Positions 52,685 through 62,102 are shown, counted from the first letter of the stretch. The stretch is 64,000 nucleotides of DNA from Mesorhizobium japonicum MAFF 303099 (GCF_000009625.1 NC_002678.2:2170001-2234000), one strand, 5' to 3'. Notes: a model not told the origin generated them from the letters alone. Program-made: numbers and translations.

Positions 52685-54057
52685 CGGCAAAGACTTTCGA
52701 CGCCATCATCATTGGCGCCGGCCAGGCCGGCACACCACTCGCCGGCAGGCTGAACGCAGCCGGCATGAGCGTGGCGCTGATCGAGCGCAAGCTGGTCGGC
52801 GGCACCTGCGTCAACACCGGTTGCATCCCGACCAAGACAATGGTGGCGAGCGCCTATGCCGCGCATCTGGCGCGGCGCGCCACCGATTATGGCGTGACGC
52901 TCGGTGGCCCTGTCGGCGTCGACTACAAGGCGATCAAGGCGCGCAAGGACAAGGTTTCGGGCGCCTCCCGCACCGGGCTGGAAAGCTGGATCGCCGGCAT
53001 GGACAAATGCACGCTCTATCGCGGCCATGCGCGCTTCGAATCCGCCAATACGGTGCGCGTCGGCGACGACCTTCTGACCGCCGACAAGATCTTCCTCAAC
53101 ACCGGCGGCCGGGCTTCCGTGCCTGATTTGCCCGGCATCCACGACATCGACTATCTGACCAATTCCTCGATGATGGATCTCGAGGTCCTGCCGCGCCACC
53201 TGATCGTCGTCGGCGGCAGCTACATCTCGCTCGAATTCGCGCAGATGTTCCGCCGTTTCGGCAGCGAAATCACCGTCATCGAGAAGAGCCCGCGCCTGAC
53301 CGGCCGCGAGGACGAGGACGTCTCGGCAACCATCCTGTCCATCCTCGAAAATGAAGGCATTACGGTCCATGTCGGCGCCGACGACATCGGCTTCGCCAAA
53401 CAGGGCGACGATATCGCCGTGACCTTCTCGGCCGGCAAGCCGCCGGCCGTCGGCTCGCATGTGCTGCTGGCGCTCGGCCGAACGCTCAACACCGACGATC
53501 TCGGCCTCGACAGAGCCGGCGTCGCCGTCGACAAGCGTGGTGCCATTATCGTGGACGACCAGCTGCGCACCAGCGTCCCAGGCATCTGGGCGATGGGCGA
53601 CTGCAACGGCAAGGGCGCCTTCACCCACACCTCCTACAATGACTACGAGATCGTCGCCGCCAACCTGCTCGACAACGACCCACGCAAGGTCAGCGACCGC
53701 ATCGAGGCCTATGCGCTCTACATCGACCCGCCGCTCGGCCGCTGCGGCATGACCGAGGCGGCAGTGAAGAAATCCGGACGCCGCGCGCTGGTCGGCCAGC
53801 GGCCGATGACCCGCGTCGGCCGCGCGGTCGAAAAAGGCGAGACGCAAGGCTTCATGAAGATCCTCGTCGATGCCGACACGCGGCAGATCCTCGGCTGTTC
53901 CGTTCTCGGTCCCGGCGGCGACGAGGCGGTGCATTGCGTGCTCGACCTGATGTACGCCAAGGCACCGGTCGACACGCTTGCGCGCGCGACGCACATCCAC
54001 CCCACTGTCTCGGAACTGCTGCCCACCATTGCCCAGGAGCTGAAGCCGCTGGCCTGA
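52681..54057 (+). CDS. FAD-dependent pyridine nucleotide-disulfide oxidoreductase (mercuric reductase-like)
   Basis: The 458-residue protein has an FAD-binding GAGQAG near the N-terminus and a redox disulfide C43-VNTG-C48. A second nucleotide-binding motif is VVGGSYISLEFAQMF, the FAD contact is PGIWAMGDCNG, and the C-terminal active-site His-Glu pair is in HIHPTVSELLPT. The closest family members are those annotated as mercuric reductase or generic dihydrolipoamide dehydrogenase-like. The terminal Cys pair and N-terminal HMA domain of true MerA are absent, so mercury reduction is unlikely. It overlaps the DUF4126 gene. Confidence 0.88.
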   Translation: MTAKTFDAIIIGAGQAGTPLAGRLNAAGMSVALIERKLVGGTCVNTGCIPTKTMVASAYAAHLARRATDYGVTLGGPVGVDYKAIKARKDKVSGASRTGLESWIAGMDKCTLYRGHARFESANTVRVGDDLLTADKIFLNTGGRASVPDLPGIHDIDYLTNSSMMDLEVLPRHLIVVGGSYISLEFAQMFRRFGSEITVIEKSPRLTGREDEDVSATILSILENEGITVHVGADDIGFAKQGDDIAVTFSAGKPPAVGSHVLLALGRTLNTDDLGLDRAGVAVDKRGAIIVDDQLRTSVPGIWAMGDCNGKGAFTHTSYNDYEIVAANLLDNDPRKVSDRIEAYALYIDPPLGRCGMTEAAVKKSGRRALVGQRPMTRVGRAVEKGETQGFMKILVDADTRQILGCSVLGPGGDEAVHCVLDLMYAKAPVDTLARATHIHPTVSELLPTIAQELKPLA

Positions 54058-54168
54058 GGCACCTCAAGCTCCCGACATTCTGCATTGGTGCATTGCAGCA
54101 ATGTGCATTGCGCATAGCTCATTTCCTCGCGCAATCTCTGGATTGAACCGATTCAGTCTGGACGCTCC

Positions 54169-55344
54169 ATGCCTTTGCCGATCCTTGCGCTTGCCATTGC
54201 GTCCTTCTGCATCGGCACCACCGAATTCGTCATCATGGGCCTGCTACCGGAGGTCGCCGCCGACCTTCGCGTGTCGATCCCTTCGGCCGGCCTGCTGGTC
54301 ACCGGCTATGCGCTGGGCGTCGTCTTCGGCGCGCCGATCGTCGCCATGGCCACCGCGCATCTGCCGCGCAAGCCGGTGCTGGTGGGGTTGGCCGCGTCGT
54401 TCGTCGTCGGCAATCTGTTCTGCGCCATCGCGCCTGACTATTGGACACTGATGGCGGCGCGTGTCTTCACCGCTTTTGGCCACGGCGCTTTCTTCGGCAT
54501 CGGCTCGGTCGTTGCCGCGAGCCTCGTGCCGCGCAACAAACGCGCCAGCGCCATGGCGCTGATGTTTGCCGGCCTGACGCTTTCCAACATTCTGGGCGTT
54601 CCCGCCGGCACAGCCCTTGGCGAAGCTTTCGGCTGGCGCTCCACATTCATCGCCGTGGTCGGCATCGGACTGATCTCGGTCGCTGCCATCGCCTGGCTGG
54701 TGCCGTCGGATGTCGCCGAACCCAGCGGCGGCGGTCTGCGCGGCGAGTTGCGGGTGCTGGGCAGGCTGCAGGTCTGGCTGGCGATGCTGATCGCCTCGCT
54801 GGCCTCGGCCAGCTTGTTTGCCGTTTTCACCTATATAAAACCCTACCTCACCGACGTGTCCGGCCTGTCGACCTCCGCGGTCACCTGGGTGCTTTTGCTG
54901 TTCGGCGCCGGCATGACGATCGGCAACATCATTGGTGGGCGGCTGGCGGACTGGAAGCTGATGCCGACCGTCATCGGCACGCTGCTGTTGATGGCGGTGC
55001 TGTTCATCGGCTTCATGCAGTTCGGCGCGATAGCCAGTGTCGCCATCGGCATCGTCTTCCTCTGGGGGCTGCTCATCTTCGTCGTCGTGCCGCCGCTGCA
55101 GATCCGCGTCGTCGAGGCGGCCTCGGAAGGGCCGAACCTTGCCGCCACGCTGAACCAGGGCGCCTTCAATGTCGGCAATGCCAGCGGCGCCTGGATCGGC
55201 GGCGTGGCCCTTTCAGCCGGCGTCTCCTACGCCCACCTGCCCCTGGTCGGCGCGGTGCTCGCCTTGCTGGCGGTCACCGTCGCGGTGCTGTCGCAAGCGC
55301 TGGACCGGCGCGCGCCTGTCCCGCTCCAGGCTGCAGCCGAATAG
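54169..55344 (+). CDS. Major facilitator superfamily efflux transporter (AraJ/YdhP-like)
   Basis: The 391-residue inner-membrane protein has twelve predicted helices. It starts with ILALAIASFCIGTTEFVIMGLLPEVAADL, the hallmark of the drug:H+ antiporter DHA1 branch that includes AraJ and YdhP. A further landmark is GHGAFFGIGSVVAASLVPRNKRASAMALMFAGLTLSNILGVPAG, whose central FAGLTLSNILGVPAGT is motif C-like. There is no regulator adjacent on either side. The probable role is efflux of sugars or small toxic compounds by proton exchange. The ATG at 54169 is 111 bases after the flavoprotein stop. Confidence 0.9.
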   Translation: MPLPILALAIASFCIGTTEFVIMGLLPEVAADLRVSIPSAGLLVTGYALGVVFGAPIVAMATAHLPRKPVLVGLAASFVVGNLFCAIAPDYWTLMAARVFTAFGHGAFFGIGSVVAASLVPRNKRASAMALMFAGLTLSNILGVPAGTALGEAFGWRSTFIAVVGIGLISVAAIAWLVPSDVAEPSGGGLRGELRVLGRLQVWLAMLIASLASASLFAVFTYIKPYLTDVSGLSTSAVTWVLLLFGAGMTIGNIIGGRLADWKLMPTVIGTLLLMAVLFIGFMQFGAIASVAIGIVFLWGLLIFVVVPPLQIRVVEAASEGPNLAATLNQGAFNVGNASGAWIGGVALSAGVSYAHLPLVGAVLALLAVTVAVLSQALDRRAPVPLQAAAE

Positions 55345-55455
55345 ACATCCATCCGCCGAAGGGACGGAAACCTTGCGCCCATAGCGCGGCAGGCTGGACC
55401 AATCGACAGCGATACCTCAAATGGGCATGTCTTCTCGCTCTAACTGGAGAAAGTC

Positions 55456-56511
55456 ATGCAGAAATCGATCGAACGCATCGCCGGTGACAGCGAGGGCGTT
55501 TCCTACGAATTCCCGGTGTTTCGCTTCACAGGTAGCGACAAGGCGGCGTCATCGGCCTATCTGCAGGCCGCCCTCCATGCCGGCGAGTTGCCGGGCGTCG
55601 TCGCCATCGATGCGCTGATGCCGGCGCTGAACAAGGCCGCTGCCGAAGGCCGCATCAAGGGCGACATCACCATCGTGCCCTGGGCCAACCCGATCGGCCG
55701 CGCGCAGTATCATTTCGGCGAGCATCAGGGCCGCTTTCACCTGGGCACCCGCACCAATTTCAACCGCGCCTTCCCGCTGCTCGCCGCGCCCGACGCCAAG
55801 CTCTTGCCCGACACCGCCTTCGGCGGCGCCGACCAGCGGCTGAAGTCACGCCTGGTGCAGCTGTCGCTCGGCCACGACATCGTGCTCGACCTGCACTGTG
55901 ACGATGAGGGCCTTGCCTACCTCTACATCCACACCAGCCTGTGGCCGGCCATGGCCGATTGCGCCGCCGCCATGGGCGTCGATGCGGTGGTGCTGTGGAG
56001 CGAGGACACCGACGGCACCTTCGAGGGCGCCTCGATCATGCCCTACCAGAACGTTCCCGCCGACGTGGCGAAGTTCGACCGGCGCGTCGCCACCACGGTC
56101 GAATATCGCGGCATCCTCGATGTCGATGGCGCGCTCGCCGCCGCCGACGCCGAGGGGCTCTACCGGCTGCTGGTGGCGCGCGGCGTGATCGCTGACAGCA
56201 CGCTCTCCGCACCTGGCCCGTTCAAGGGCGTCGTCGCTCCCTTGGAAAACATCGACATGATGCCGGCGCCTCGGGCTGGCGCCGTCCTCTATGACGTGAA
56301 ACCCGGCGACCGCGTCGCCAGGGGCGATCGTCTTGCCACCATCGTCCACGTGCCAGGCGAAGCCGATGGCCGTGCCGAAGTGTTCGCGCCGCAGGACGGC
56401 ATCATCCTGACCCGCCGCTCGCGCCGCATCATCCGCGCCGGCGAGGACCTCTTGAAACTGGTCGGCGACAGGAAAAGCGCCGACGCCAGGTCGGGTACGC
56501 TGGAGGATTGA
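55456..56511 (+). CDS. Succinylglutamate desuccinylase/aspartoacylase-family zinc hydrolase
   Basis: The 351-residue protein has the zinc-binding pair H41-x2-E44 (QAALHAGELPG). Conserved TIVPWANPIGRAQYHFGEHQGRF and RTNFNRAFP match the substrate-binding Asn-Arg of the M14-like family. The third zinc ligand is in VLDLHCDDEG. The C-terminal domain (RAGAVLYDVKPGDRVARGDRLATIV) is a biotinyl-lipoyl-like strand domain typical of this subfamily. It probably deacylates an N-acyl amino acid or related amide. It ends one base from the end of the convergent PEP mutase-like gene. Confidence 0.86.
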   Translation: MQKSIERIAGDSEGVSYEFPVFRFTGSDKAASSAYLQAALHAGELPGVVAIDALMPALNKAAAEGRIKGDITIVPWANPIGRAQYHFGEHQGRFHLGTRTNFNRAFPLLAAPDAKLLPDTAFGGADQRLKSRLVQLSLGHDIVLDLHCDDEGLAYLYIHTSLWPAMADCAAAMGVDAVVLWSEDTDGTFEGASIMPYQNVPADVAKFDRRVATTVEYRGILDVDGALAAADAEGLYRLLVARGVIADSTLSAPGPFKGVVAPLENIDMMPAPRAGAVLYDVKPGDRVARGDRLATIVHVPGEADGRAEVFAPQDGIILTRRSRRIIRAGEDLLKLVGDRKSADARSGTLED

Positions 56512-56512
56512 C

Positions 56513-57283
56513 CTAGCCCGAAATCGCCAGCCGCGCTTTCGCCTCCAGCCATTCGGCCATCTGCCGATACGGCACCGGGCCGTGGCTGATGCGGGCAACG
56601 CCGAGTTCGGCCAATCGCTGGCGCGGCGGCACATGCGCCAGCGCGATGATGTTGACCGGGAGCGCAACTGCCTTGCACAGCGCCTCAATGAGGCCCTCGT
56701 CACCGAGGCCCGGCGCAAAGAAGCCGCTTGCGCCGGCCTTTTCATAGGCATGCGCCCGCTCGATGGCCTGGTCGAGCAGCGCCTTGTCATGCGCATCGGG
56801 CTTGGCCTTGAGGAATATGTCGGTGCGGGCGTTGAGGAAGGCCGGGATACCCGAGGCCTTGACGGCGGCCGCGGCCGCTTCGACCCGCTTCACCTGGACG
56901 GTGATGTCGTGCAGGCCGGTGCCGCCGACGATCTGGTCCTCGAAATTGAAGCCGATAGCGCCGGCCTGCAAGGCGCGCGTCACCGTCTGGGCGACGACTT
57001 CCGGCTCGACGCCATAGCCCCCTTCGAGGTCCATGGTCACCGGCAGGTCGACCGCCTGCACGATGCGCCTGATGTTGTCGAGCGCCAGTTCCAACGGGAT
57101 TTTCTCGCCATCGGCATAGCCGAAGGCGGCCGCGACCGGCCAGCTTCCGGTCGCGATCGCCTTGGCGCCCGCCTTCTCGACGATCTTGGCCGAGCCCGGA
57201 TCCCAGGCATTGTAGAGAACGATCGGGTTGCCCTTGACGTGAAGGGAATGGAACGTCCGCGCGCGCTCGGCCTGGTCGATCAT
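56513..57283 (-). CDS. Isocitrate lyase/PEP mutase-family enzyme
   Basis: The 256-residue TIM-barrel protein matches the PEP mutase/isocitrate lyase superfamily in GNPIVLYNAWDPGSAKIVEKAG and SWPVAAAFGYADGEKIPLE. The metal-binding Asp/Glu strand is TMDLEGGYG, and GFNFEDQIVGGTGLHD is also present. The catalytic loop of true isocitrate lyase (KKCGH) is absent. The protein belongs to the short branch that includes carboxyvinyl-carboxyphosphonate mutase-like and oxaloacetate-decarboxylase-like proteins. The reaction is not resolved. It is oriented divergently from the trp leader. Confidence 0.88.
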   Translation of the reverse strand: MIDQAERARTFHSLHVKGNPIVLYNAWDPGSAKIVEKAGAKAIATGSWPVAAAFGYADGEKIPLELALDNIRRIVQAVDLPVTMDLEGGYGVEPEVVAQTVTRALQAGAIGFNFEDQIVGGTGLHDITVQVKRVEAAAAAVKASGIPAFLNARTDIFLKAKPDAHDKALLDQAIERAHAYEKAGASGFFAPGLGDEGLIEALCKAVALPVNIIALAHVPPRQRLAELGVARISHGPVPYRQMAEWLEAKARLAISG

Positions 57284-57396
57284 GGGTGTTTCCCGTCTTG
57301 GTCTTGTTGGAAGTCCAGCCTAGCCGGGACCGCCGGCCCTGGCGATGTGCCATGAGCCCCCGAAGCGGCGGCCACCGGACAGACTTTTCAAACCTG

Positions 57397-57424
57397 TTGC
57401 GCATCCGGTTTTTCGCCGCTATGG
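57397..57424 (+). promoter_or_regulatory. Candidate trp promoter
   Basis: TTGCGC (57397-57402) and CTATGG (57419-57424) are separated by 16 bases. Transcription would start close to the trpL ATG (57433), which matches the leaderless trpL transcript known in Sinorhizobium. Confidence 0.5.
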
Positions 57425-57432
57425 ATTTCGCC

Positions 57433-57477
57433 ATGAACATGCGTTCGACCAAGACCATTTGGTGGTGGGCCTGCTGA
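57433..57477 (+). CDS. trpL: trp leader peptide
   Basis: The predicted 14-residue peptide MNMRSTKTIWWWAC has three adjacent Trp codons, the same length and WWW placement as the Sinorhizobium meliloti leader peptide. Ribosome stalling at these codons under Trp shortage would prevent the terminator at 57517-57554 from forming. An in-frame ATG four codons upstream (57421) exists, but the start at 57433 fits the known peptide size. It is too short for ordinary gene finding. Confidence 0.88.
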   Translation: MNMRSTKTIWWWAC

Positions 57478-57516
57478 CAGCGGCCTGTTCGAACGCGCGT
57501 GCGTGAAAAGAGAGGG

Positions 57517-57554
57517 TGGCCGCAACGGAAAGTCCGGGCGGCCATTTGTTTTTT
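57517..57554 (+). terminator. trp attenuator (Rho-independent terminator)
   Basis: The stem TGGCCGC/GCGGCCA encloses a second small stem CGGA/TCCG and is followed by a T-rich tract (TTTGTTTTTT). It lies 40 bases after the trpL stop and upstream of trpE(G). Confidence 0.88.
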
Positions 57555-57601
57555 AAAAACCAGTCCCGGGTCCGTTGCCCAACAAGCTGATGGAGACGGC
57601 A

Positions 57602-59791
57602 ATGACGATGAAGGTTCTGGAAAACGGCGCTGAAAGCTTCGTGACCGCGGGTGGCATCACCATTACGCGTGAGCGCCACGACCGGCCCTATGCGGGTGCG
57701 ATCGACGCTTATGTCGATGGCTTGAACTCGCGCCGCGGCGCGGTGTTTTCCTCCAACTACGAATATCCCGGCCGCTATACGCGCTGGGACACCGCCATCA
57801 TCGATCCGCCGCTGGTCATTTCCGCGCGGGGCCGCGCCATGCGCATCGAAGCGCTGAACCGCCGCGGCGAGGCGCTGTTGCCGGTGATCGGCAAAACGCT
57901 GGGCGGCCTTGCCGACATCACCATCGCCGAGACGACGAAGACGCTCATCCGCCTCGACGTCGCCAAGCCCGGCCGCGTCTTCACGGAGGAAGAGCGCAGC
58001 CGCGTGCCCTCGGTCTTCACCGTGCTGCGCGCCATCACCGCTTTGTTCAAAACCGACGAGGACGCCAATCTCGGCCTCTATGGCGCCTTCGGCTACGACC
58101 TCTCCTTCCAGTTCGACCCGGTCGACTACAAGCTCGAGCGCAAGCCCAGCCAGCGCGACCTCGTGCTGTTCCTGCCCGACGAGATCCTGGTCGTCGACCA
58201 CTATTCCGCCAAAGCCTGGACCGACCGCTACGACTATTCGGGCGAAGGATTTTCGACCGAAGGTCTGCCGCGCGACGCAATCGCCGAGCCGTTCAAGACC
58301 GCCGACCGCATCCCGCCGCGCGGTGACCATGAGCCGGGCGAATACGCTAATCTGGTGCGGCGTGCCATGGACTCGTTCAAGCGCGGCGACCTGTTCGAGG
58401 TCGTGCCCGGCCAGATGTTCTACGAGCGCTGCGAGACGCAGCCCTCCGACATTTCGCGCAAGCTGAAATCGATCAACCCCTCGCCTTATTCGTTCTTCAT
58501 CAACCTCGGCGAAAACGAATATCTGATCGGCGCCTCGCCCGAAATGTTCGTGCGCGTCAATGGCCGCCGCGTCGAAACCTGCCCGATTTCGGGCACCATC
58601 AAACGCGGCGACGACGCCATTTCCGATAGCGAGCAGATCCTGAAGCTGCTCAATTCGAAGAAGGACGAATCCGAGCTCACAATGTGCTCGGACGTCGACC
58701 GCAACGACAAGTCGCGGGTCTGCGAGCCCGGCTCGGTGCGCGTCATCGGCCGCCGCCAGATCGAGATGTATTCGCGCCTCATCCACACCGTCGATCACAT
58801 CGAAGGCCGGCTGCGCGAAGGCATGGACGCTTTCGACGCCTTCCTGTCGCATGCCTGGGCGGTCACTGTCACCGGCGCGCCGAAACTGTGGGCCATGCGC
58901 TTCATCGAGCAGAACGAGAAGAGCCCGCGCGCCTGGTATGGCGGCGCAATCGGCATGGTCAACTTCAACGGCGACATGAACACCGGCCTGACGCTGCGCA
59001 CCATCCGCATCAAGGACGGCATTGCCGAAGTGCGGGCCGGCGCGACATTGCTGTTCGACAGCATTCCCGAGGAAGAAGAAGCCGAAACCGAACTGAAGGC
59101 ATCCGCCATGCTCTCCGCCATCCGCGACGCCAAGACGGGCAACTCCGCCAGCACCGAGCGCACCACCGCGCGGGTCGGCGACGGCGTCAACATCCTGCTC
59201 GTCGACCACGAGGACTCTTTCGTCCACACGCTGGCCAACTACTTCCGCCAGACCGGCGCCAATGTCTCGACCGTGCGCACGCCGGTGCCGGACGAAGTGT
59301 TCGAGCGGCTGAAGCCGGACCTTGTCGTGCTCTCACCCGGACCGGGTACGCCGAAGGATTTCGATTGCGCCGCGACCATCAGACGAGCGCGCGCCCGCGA
59401 CCTGCCGATCTTCGGCGTCTGCCTAGGCCTGCAGGCGCTGGCCGAGGCCTATGGCGGGGAACTGCGCCAGCTGCATATTCCCATGCACGGCAAGCCCTCG
59501 CGCATCCGCGTCTCCAAGCCCGGCATCATCTTCTCCGGCCTGCCCAAGGAAGTCACTGTCGGCCGTTACCACTCGATCTTCGCCGATCCGGTGCGCTTGC
59601 CCGATGATTTCATTGTCACGGCAGAGACTGAGGACGGCATCATCATGGCTTTCGAGCACCGCAAGGAGCCGATCGCGGCGGTGCAGTTCCACCCGGAATC
59701 GATCATGACGCTCGGCCACAATGCCGGCATGCGCATCATCGAGAACATCGTCGCCCATTTGCCGCGCAAGGCCAAGGAAAAGGCAGCCTGA
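57602..59791 (+). CDS. trpE: Fused anthranilate synthase, TrpE-TrpG
   Basis: The 729-residue bifunctional enzyme converts chorismate and glutamine to anthranilate, the first step of tryptophan synthesis. Residues 1 to about 515 form the chorismate-binding part ([47 protein letters not shown]). Residues from about 530 form the glutamine amidotransferase with the Cys in [16 protein letters not shown] and the His-Glu in [13 protein letters not shown]. The fused form with this length is typical of rhizobia. The ATG at 57602 has GGAG 6 bases upstream. Expression is controlled by the attenuator just before it. Confidence 0.96.
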   Translation: MTMKVLENGAESFVTAGGITITRERHDRPYAGAIDAYVDGLNSRRGAVFSSNYEYPGRYTRWDTAIIDPPLVISARGRAMRIEALNRRGEALLPVIGKTLGGLADITIAETTKTLIRLDVAKPGRVFTEEERSRVPSVFTVLRAITALFKTDEDANLGLYGAFGYDLSFQFDPVDYKLERKPSQRDLVLFLPDEILVVDHYSAKAWTDRYDYSGEGFSTEGLPRDAIAEPFKTADRIPPRGDHEPGEYANLVRRAMDSFKRGDLFEVVPGQMFYERCETQPSDISRKLKSINPSPYSFFINLGENEYLIGASPEMFVRVNGRRVETCPISGTIKRGDDAISDSEQILKLLNSKKDESELTMCSDVDRNDKSRVCEPGSVRVIGRRQIEMYSRLIHTVDHIEGRLREGMDAFDAFLSHAWAVTVTGAPKLWAMRFIEQNEKSPRAWYGGAIGMVNFNGDMNTGLTLRTIRIKDGIAEVRAGATLLFDSIPEEEEAETELKASAMLSAIRDAKTGNSASTERTTARVGDGVNILLVDHEDSFVHTLANYFRQTGANVSTVRTPVPDEVFERLKPDLVVLSPGPGTPKDFDCAATIRRARARDLPIFGVCLGLQALAEAYGGELRQLHIPMHGKPSRIRVSKPGIIFSGLPKEVTVGRYHSIFADPVRLPDDFIVTAETEDGIIMAFEHRKEPIAAVQFHPESIMTLGHNAGMRIIENIVAHLPRKAKEKAA

Positions 59792-59796
59792 CCTCG

Positions 59797-60744
59797 ATGG
59801 CCGAAGCCGAGAACACGGTGGCGATCGCAGCCAGGGCGGCCGCGAAGCGCAAGGTCGCCAACCTTGCCTTCTGGTCGATCGCGGTCGCCTTTGTCGTGCT
59901 CGCGCTGAAGCTGGTTGCCTGGTACATTACCGGCTCGGTGGCGCTTTATTCGGACGCTCTGGAATCGATCGTCAACGTCATTGCCTCGGTCGCCGCCTTC
60001 TGGGCGATCCAGGTCAGTTACAAGCCGGCCGACCAGGATCATCCGTTCGGCCATCACAAGGCGGAATATTTCTCGGCGGTGCTCGAAGGCGTGCTGATCG
60101 TCGTTGCCGCGCTGTTGATCCTCAACGAGGTCTGGCGGAGCTGGCAGACGGCGGCGCCACTCGAACAGCCCTGGAAAGGTCTTGCTATCAACGGCGTCGC
60201 CACGGTGATCAATGCCTTCTGGGCCTGGATGCTGATCCGCGCCGGCCGGGCGGAGAAATCGCCGGCGCTGATCGCCGACGGCAATCACATCATGACCGAC
60301 GTCGTCACCTCGGTGGGCGTCTTCGGCGGCCTGGTCGGGGCAATCCTGACCGGCTGGCAGATCCTCGATCCGGCGCTCGCCGTCATCGTCGCGCTCAACA
60401 TCCTGTGGCAGGGTTGGCACGTCATCGGCTCGTCGATGAACGGGCTGATGGACCGTGCCGTCGACACGCAGGAACACATGCGCATCCGCGACGTCATCTC
60501 GGCCAATTGCAAGGGCGCGCTGGAGGTGCACGACCTCAAAACCCGCATCGCCGGCCGCGCCACCTTCATCGAGTTCCATCTGGTCGTCGACGCCGACATG
60601 TCGGTCGGCGCCAGCCACGTCATCTGCGACCGCATCGAGGACGCACTCAAGGCCGAAATCCCCTCGGTGCGCGTCACCATCCATGTCGAGCCCGACGACG
60701 AGGCGAAGTTGCCCAAGGGCACGACGGCCGTGCCGTTCGCGTGA
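59797..60744 (+). CDS. Cation diffusion facilitator family metal transporter
   Basis: The 315-residue inner-membrane protein has about six helices and a C-terminal ferredoxin-like cytoplasmic domain (residues 225-300, VRVTIHVEPDDEAKLP). Metal-site residues are visible in GSVALYSDALESIVNV and GNHIMTDVVTSVGVFGG (H-x3-D), with HPFGHHKAEYFSAV between them. It probably exports zinc, iron or manganese by proton exchange. The starting codon is five bases after the trpE stop, so it may be read in the trp transcript although it has no link to tryptophan. Confidence 0.9.
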   Translation: MAEAENTVAIAARAAAKRKVANLAFWSIAVAFVVLALKLVAWYITGSVALYSDALESIVNVIASVAAFWAIQVSYKPADQDHPFGHHKAEYFSAVLEGVLIVVAALLILNEVWRSWQTAAPLEQPWKGLAINGVATVINAFWAWMLIRAGRAEKSPALIADGNHIMTDVVTSVGVFGGLVGAILTGWQILDPALAVIVALNILWQGWHVIGSSMNGLMDRAVDTQEHMRIRDVISANCKGALEVHDLKTRIAGRATFIEFHLVVDADMSVGASHVICDRIEDALKAEIPSVRVTIHVEPDDEAKLPKGTTAVPFA

Positions 60745-60795
60745 GGCAGTTCGCCGTCGCGACCTTGGAAAATTAGCCCGAAAGCCTCTCGACTT

Positions 60796-60977
60796 CGTCA
60801 TCCACGGGCGGAGCAGCCGCGAAGCGGCGTCGCGGAGACCCGAGGATCCATGCCGCGACCTGGGACGAAGCATGCAACGGAGCAGAATTCCGCACCGTAG
60901 CAGCGCCTTCAAGTCACGGCATGGATCCTATGGTCTGCGCCGCGTCGCTTCGCTCCTTGCTCCGCCATAGGATGACG
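60796..60977. repeat. Long palindromic intergenic element (about 65-base arms)
   Basis: The left arm 60796-60859 and the right arm 60913-60977 are inverted copies with roughly 80 percent identity by eye. Both begin CGTCATCC and share GGCGGAGCA, GCGAAGCG and GGATCCATGCCG. A 53-base loop lies between them. It sits between the converging CDF and secreted-protein genes. Confidence 0.75.
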
Positions 60978-60989
60978 ACGCGTTGGTGT

Positions 60990-62102
60990 TCACGGAGCGC
61001 AGGCGGATTGCGGCATCGGCTCCAGCCGATAGATCTTGTCGTCCGACTTCGTTTTGCCGTCGGACGCCTTTGAGCAGAGATCGACGATCGCCAGGCTGCT
61101 GTTGGGATTGGCCAGCATCATCGTGCCGTTGGCGCCGCGCTTGAGGAAGATTTCCTTCTGCGCGATGTCGCAGGAGAAATCGCTCATCTTCGAACTTGCG
61201 GCGCAGCGCCACTGGTCGGCTTCGCCCTGGCAGGAATAGGTCTGTGTGACCTTTCCCGACTTCAGCCTGGTGGTCACCGAGACAGCGATGTCGGCGCCGT
61301 CAGGCCAGTTGGCGACATCACCGCCTGAAGCGTAGGAGGCGAGTTCGACCGGCCCGCGGAAAACCCGGATCGACTGCGTCAGTTGATCGGGATGCGAGGC
61401 CAGATGCGCGGCATGGTAGTCGCGGCCATAGCAGAACGCCTGGTCGGGCTTCAGCCGCTCACGCAGCGGAGGGCCGAGCGCCGGATCGATCGGATCGATG
61501 CGCGCGAACTCGGCCTTGCAGGTCGCGGCCGGCATCGGGTCGAGGCGGAAATTGTCGTCCTCTGAGCCCAGCGCCTGCCTGTCATACTCCGCCTTGCCGA
61601 GTTCCTCTTCCGATCCGGCATCGAGATAGAGGTCGGCCGAGACATCGGTGACAACCAGACGGCCTTTGTCATCGACCTTCAGCGAGGCCATTGTGCGGTC
61701 GCAATCCATGCCGCAACGGATCGGCCCTGATGTGCCATCCTCGGATTCATGGTTGCACCAGCCACCGGCCCATTGCGGCGCCTTGGCGCCACGCACTGTC
61801 GTGGTGAGAAAGCCATTATACGACGTTTCGGCATTTGCCGTGGGCTCTTCGTTCGGCCGGCTGACCGGATCATGGCCATAGTAGAAGAAGATCCGCGCCA
61901 CTTTCTGCTTCGGATGCGCCTTGAGATGGGCCGCGTCATAGACCCGGCCGAAACAGGCGTCCGCCCCGTTCGGGCTGAGTTCCCTGAGTTCCCTGAGTTT
62001 GAGCGCGTCGTCGGCGACGGCTGTGCCTGCCAGCAGACCGAGCAGCGCAACGCCAAATCCGGCGCCCGCGACTGTCTTCCATTCCCCTGCCCTGAACGTC
62101 AT
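60990..62102 (-). CDS. Secreted protein with an internal duplication, unknown function
   Basis: The 370-residue protein has an N-terminal signal peptide (VAGAGFGVALLGLLAGTAVA, cleaved before DDA). The mature part contains two related halves. The first has ACFGRVYDAAHLKAHPKQKVARIFFYYGHD and the second AFCYGRDYHAAHLASHPDQLTQSIRVFRGP; both read C-x-GR-x-Y-x-AAHL-x-x-HP at their start. Each half also has a Cys-rich end (WCNHESEDGTSGPIRCGMDC and YSCQGEADQWRCAA). It is probably periplasmic with several disulfides. I do not recognise a named family. Confidence 0.78.
   Translation of the reverse strand: MTFRAGEWKTVAGAGFGVALLGLLAGTAVADDALKLRELRELSPNGADACFGRVYDAAHLKAHPKQKVARIFFYYGHDPVSRPNEEPTANAETSYNGFLTTTVRGAKAPQWAGGWCNHESEDGTSGPIRCGMDCDRTMASLKVDDKGRLVVTDVSADLYLDAGSEEELGKAEYDRQALGSEDDNFRLDPMPAATCKAEFARIDPIDPALGPPLRERLKPDQAFCYGRDYHAAHLASHPDQLTQSIRVFRGPVELASYASGGDVANWPDGADIAVSVTTRLKSGKVTQTYSCQGEADQWRCAASSKMSDFSCDIAQKEIFLKRGANGTMMLANPNSSLAIVDLCSKASDGKTKSDDKIYRLEPMPQSACAP

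Larger units (their letters stand above)
57433..57554 (+). ncRNA. trp attenuator leader RNA (rnTrpL-like)
   Basis: If transcription terminates at 57554 the product is a roughly 120-base RNA containing trpL and the attenuator. In S. meliloti the released trp leader acts as a trans-acting small RNA (rnTrpL), and its peptide has separate regulatory roles. Whether the same holds here is inferred from the conserved arrangement. Confidence 0.65.

Noticed and set aside
52681-54057. Mercuric reductase call for the flavoprotein
   Set aside because: The C-terminal Cys pair and N-terminal metal-binding domain of MerA are missing, and there are no mer genes nearby.
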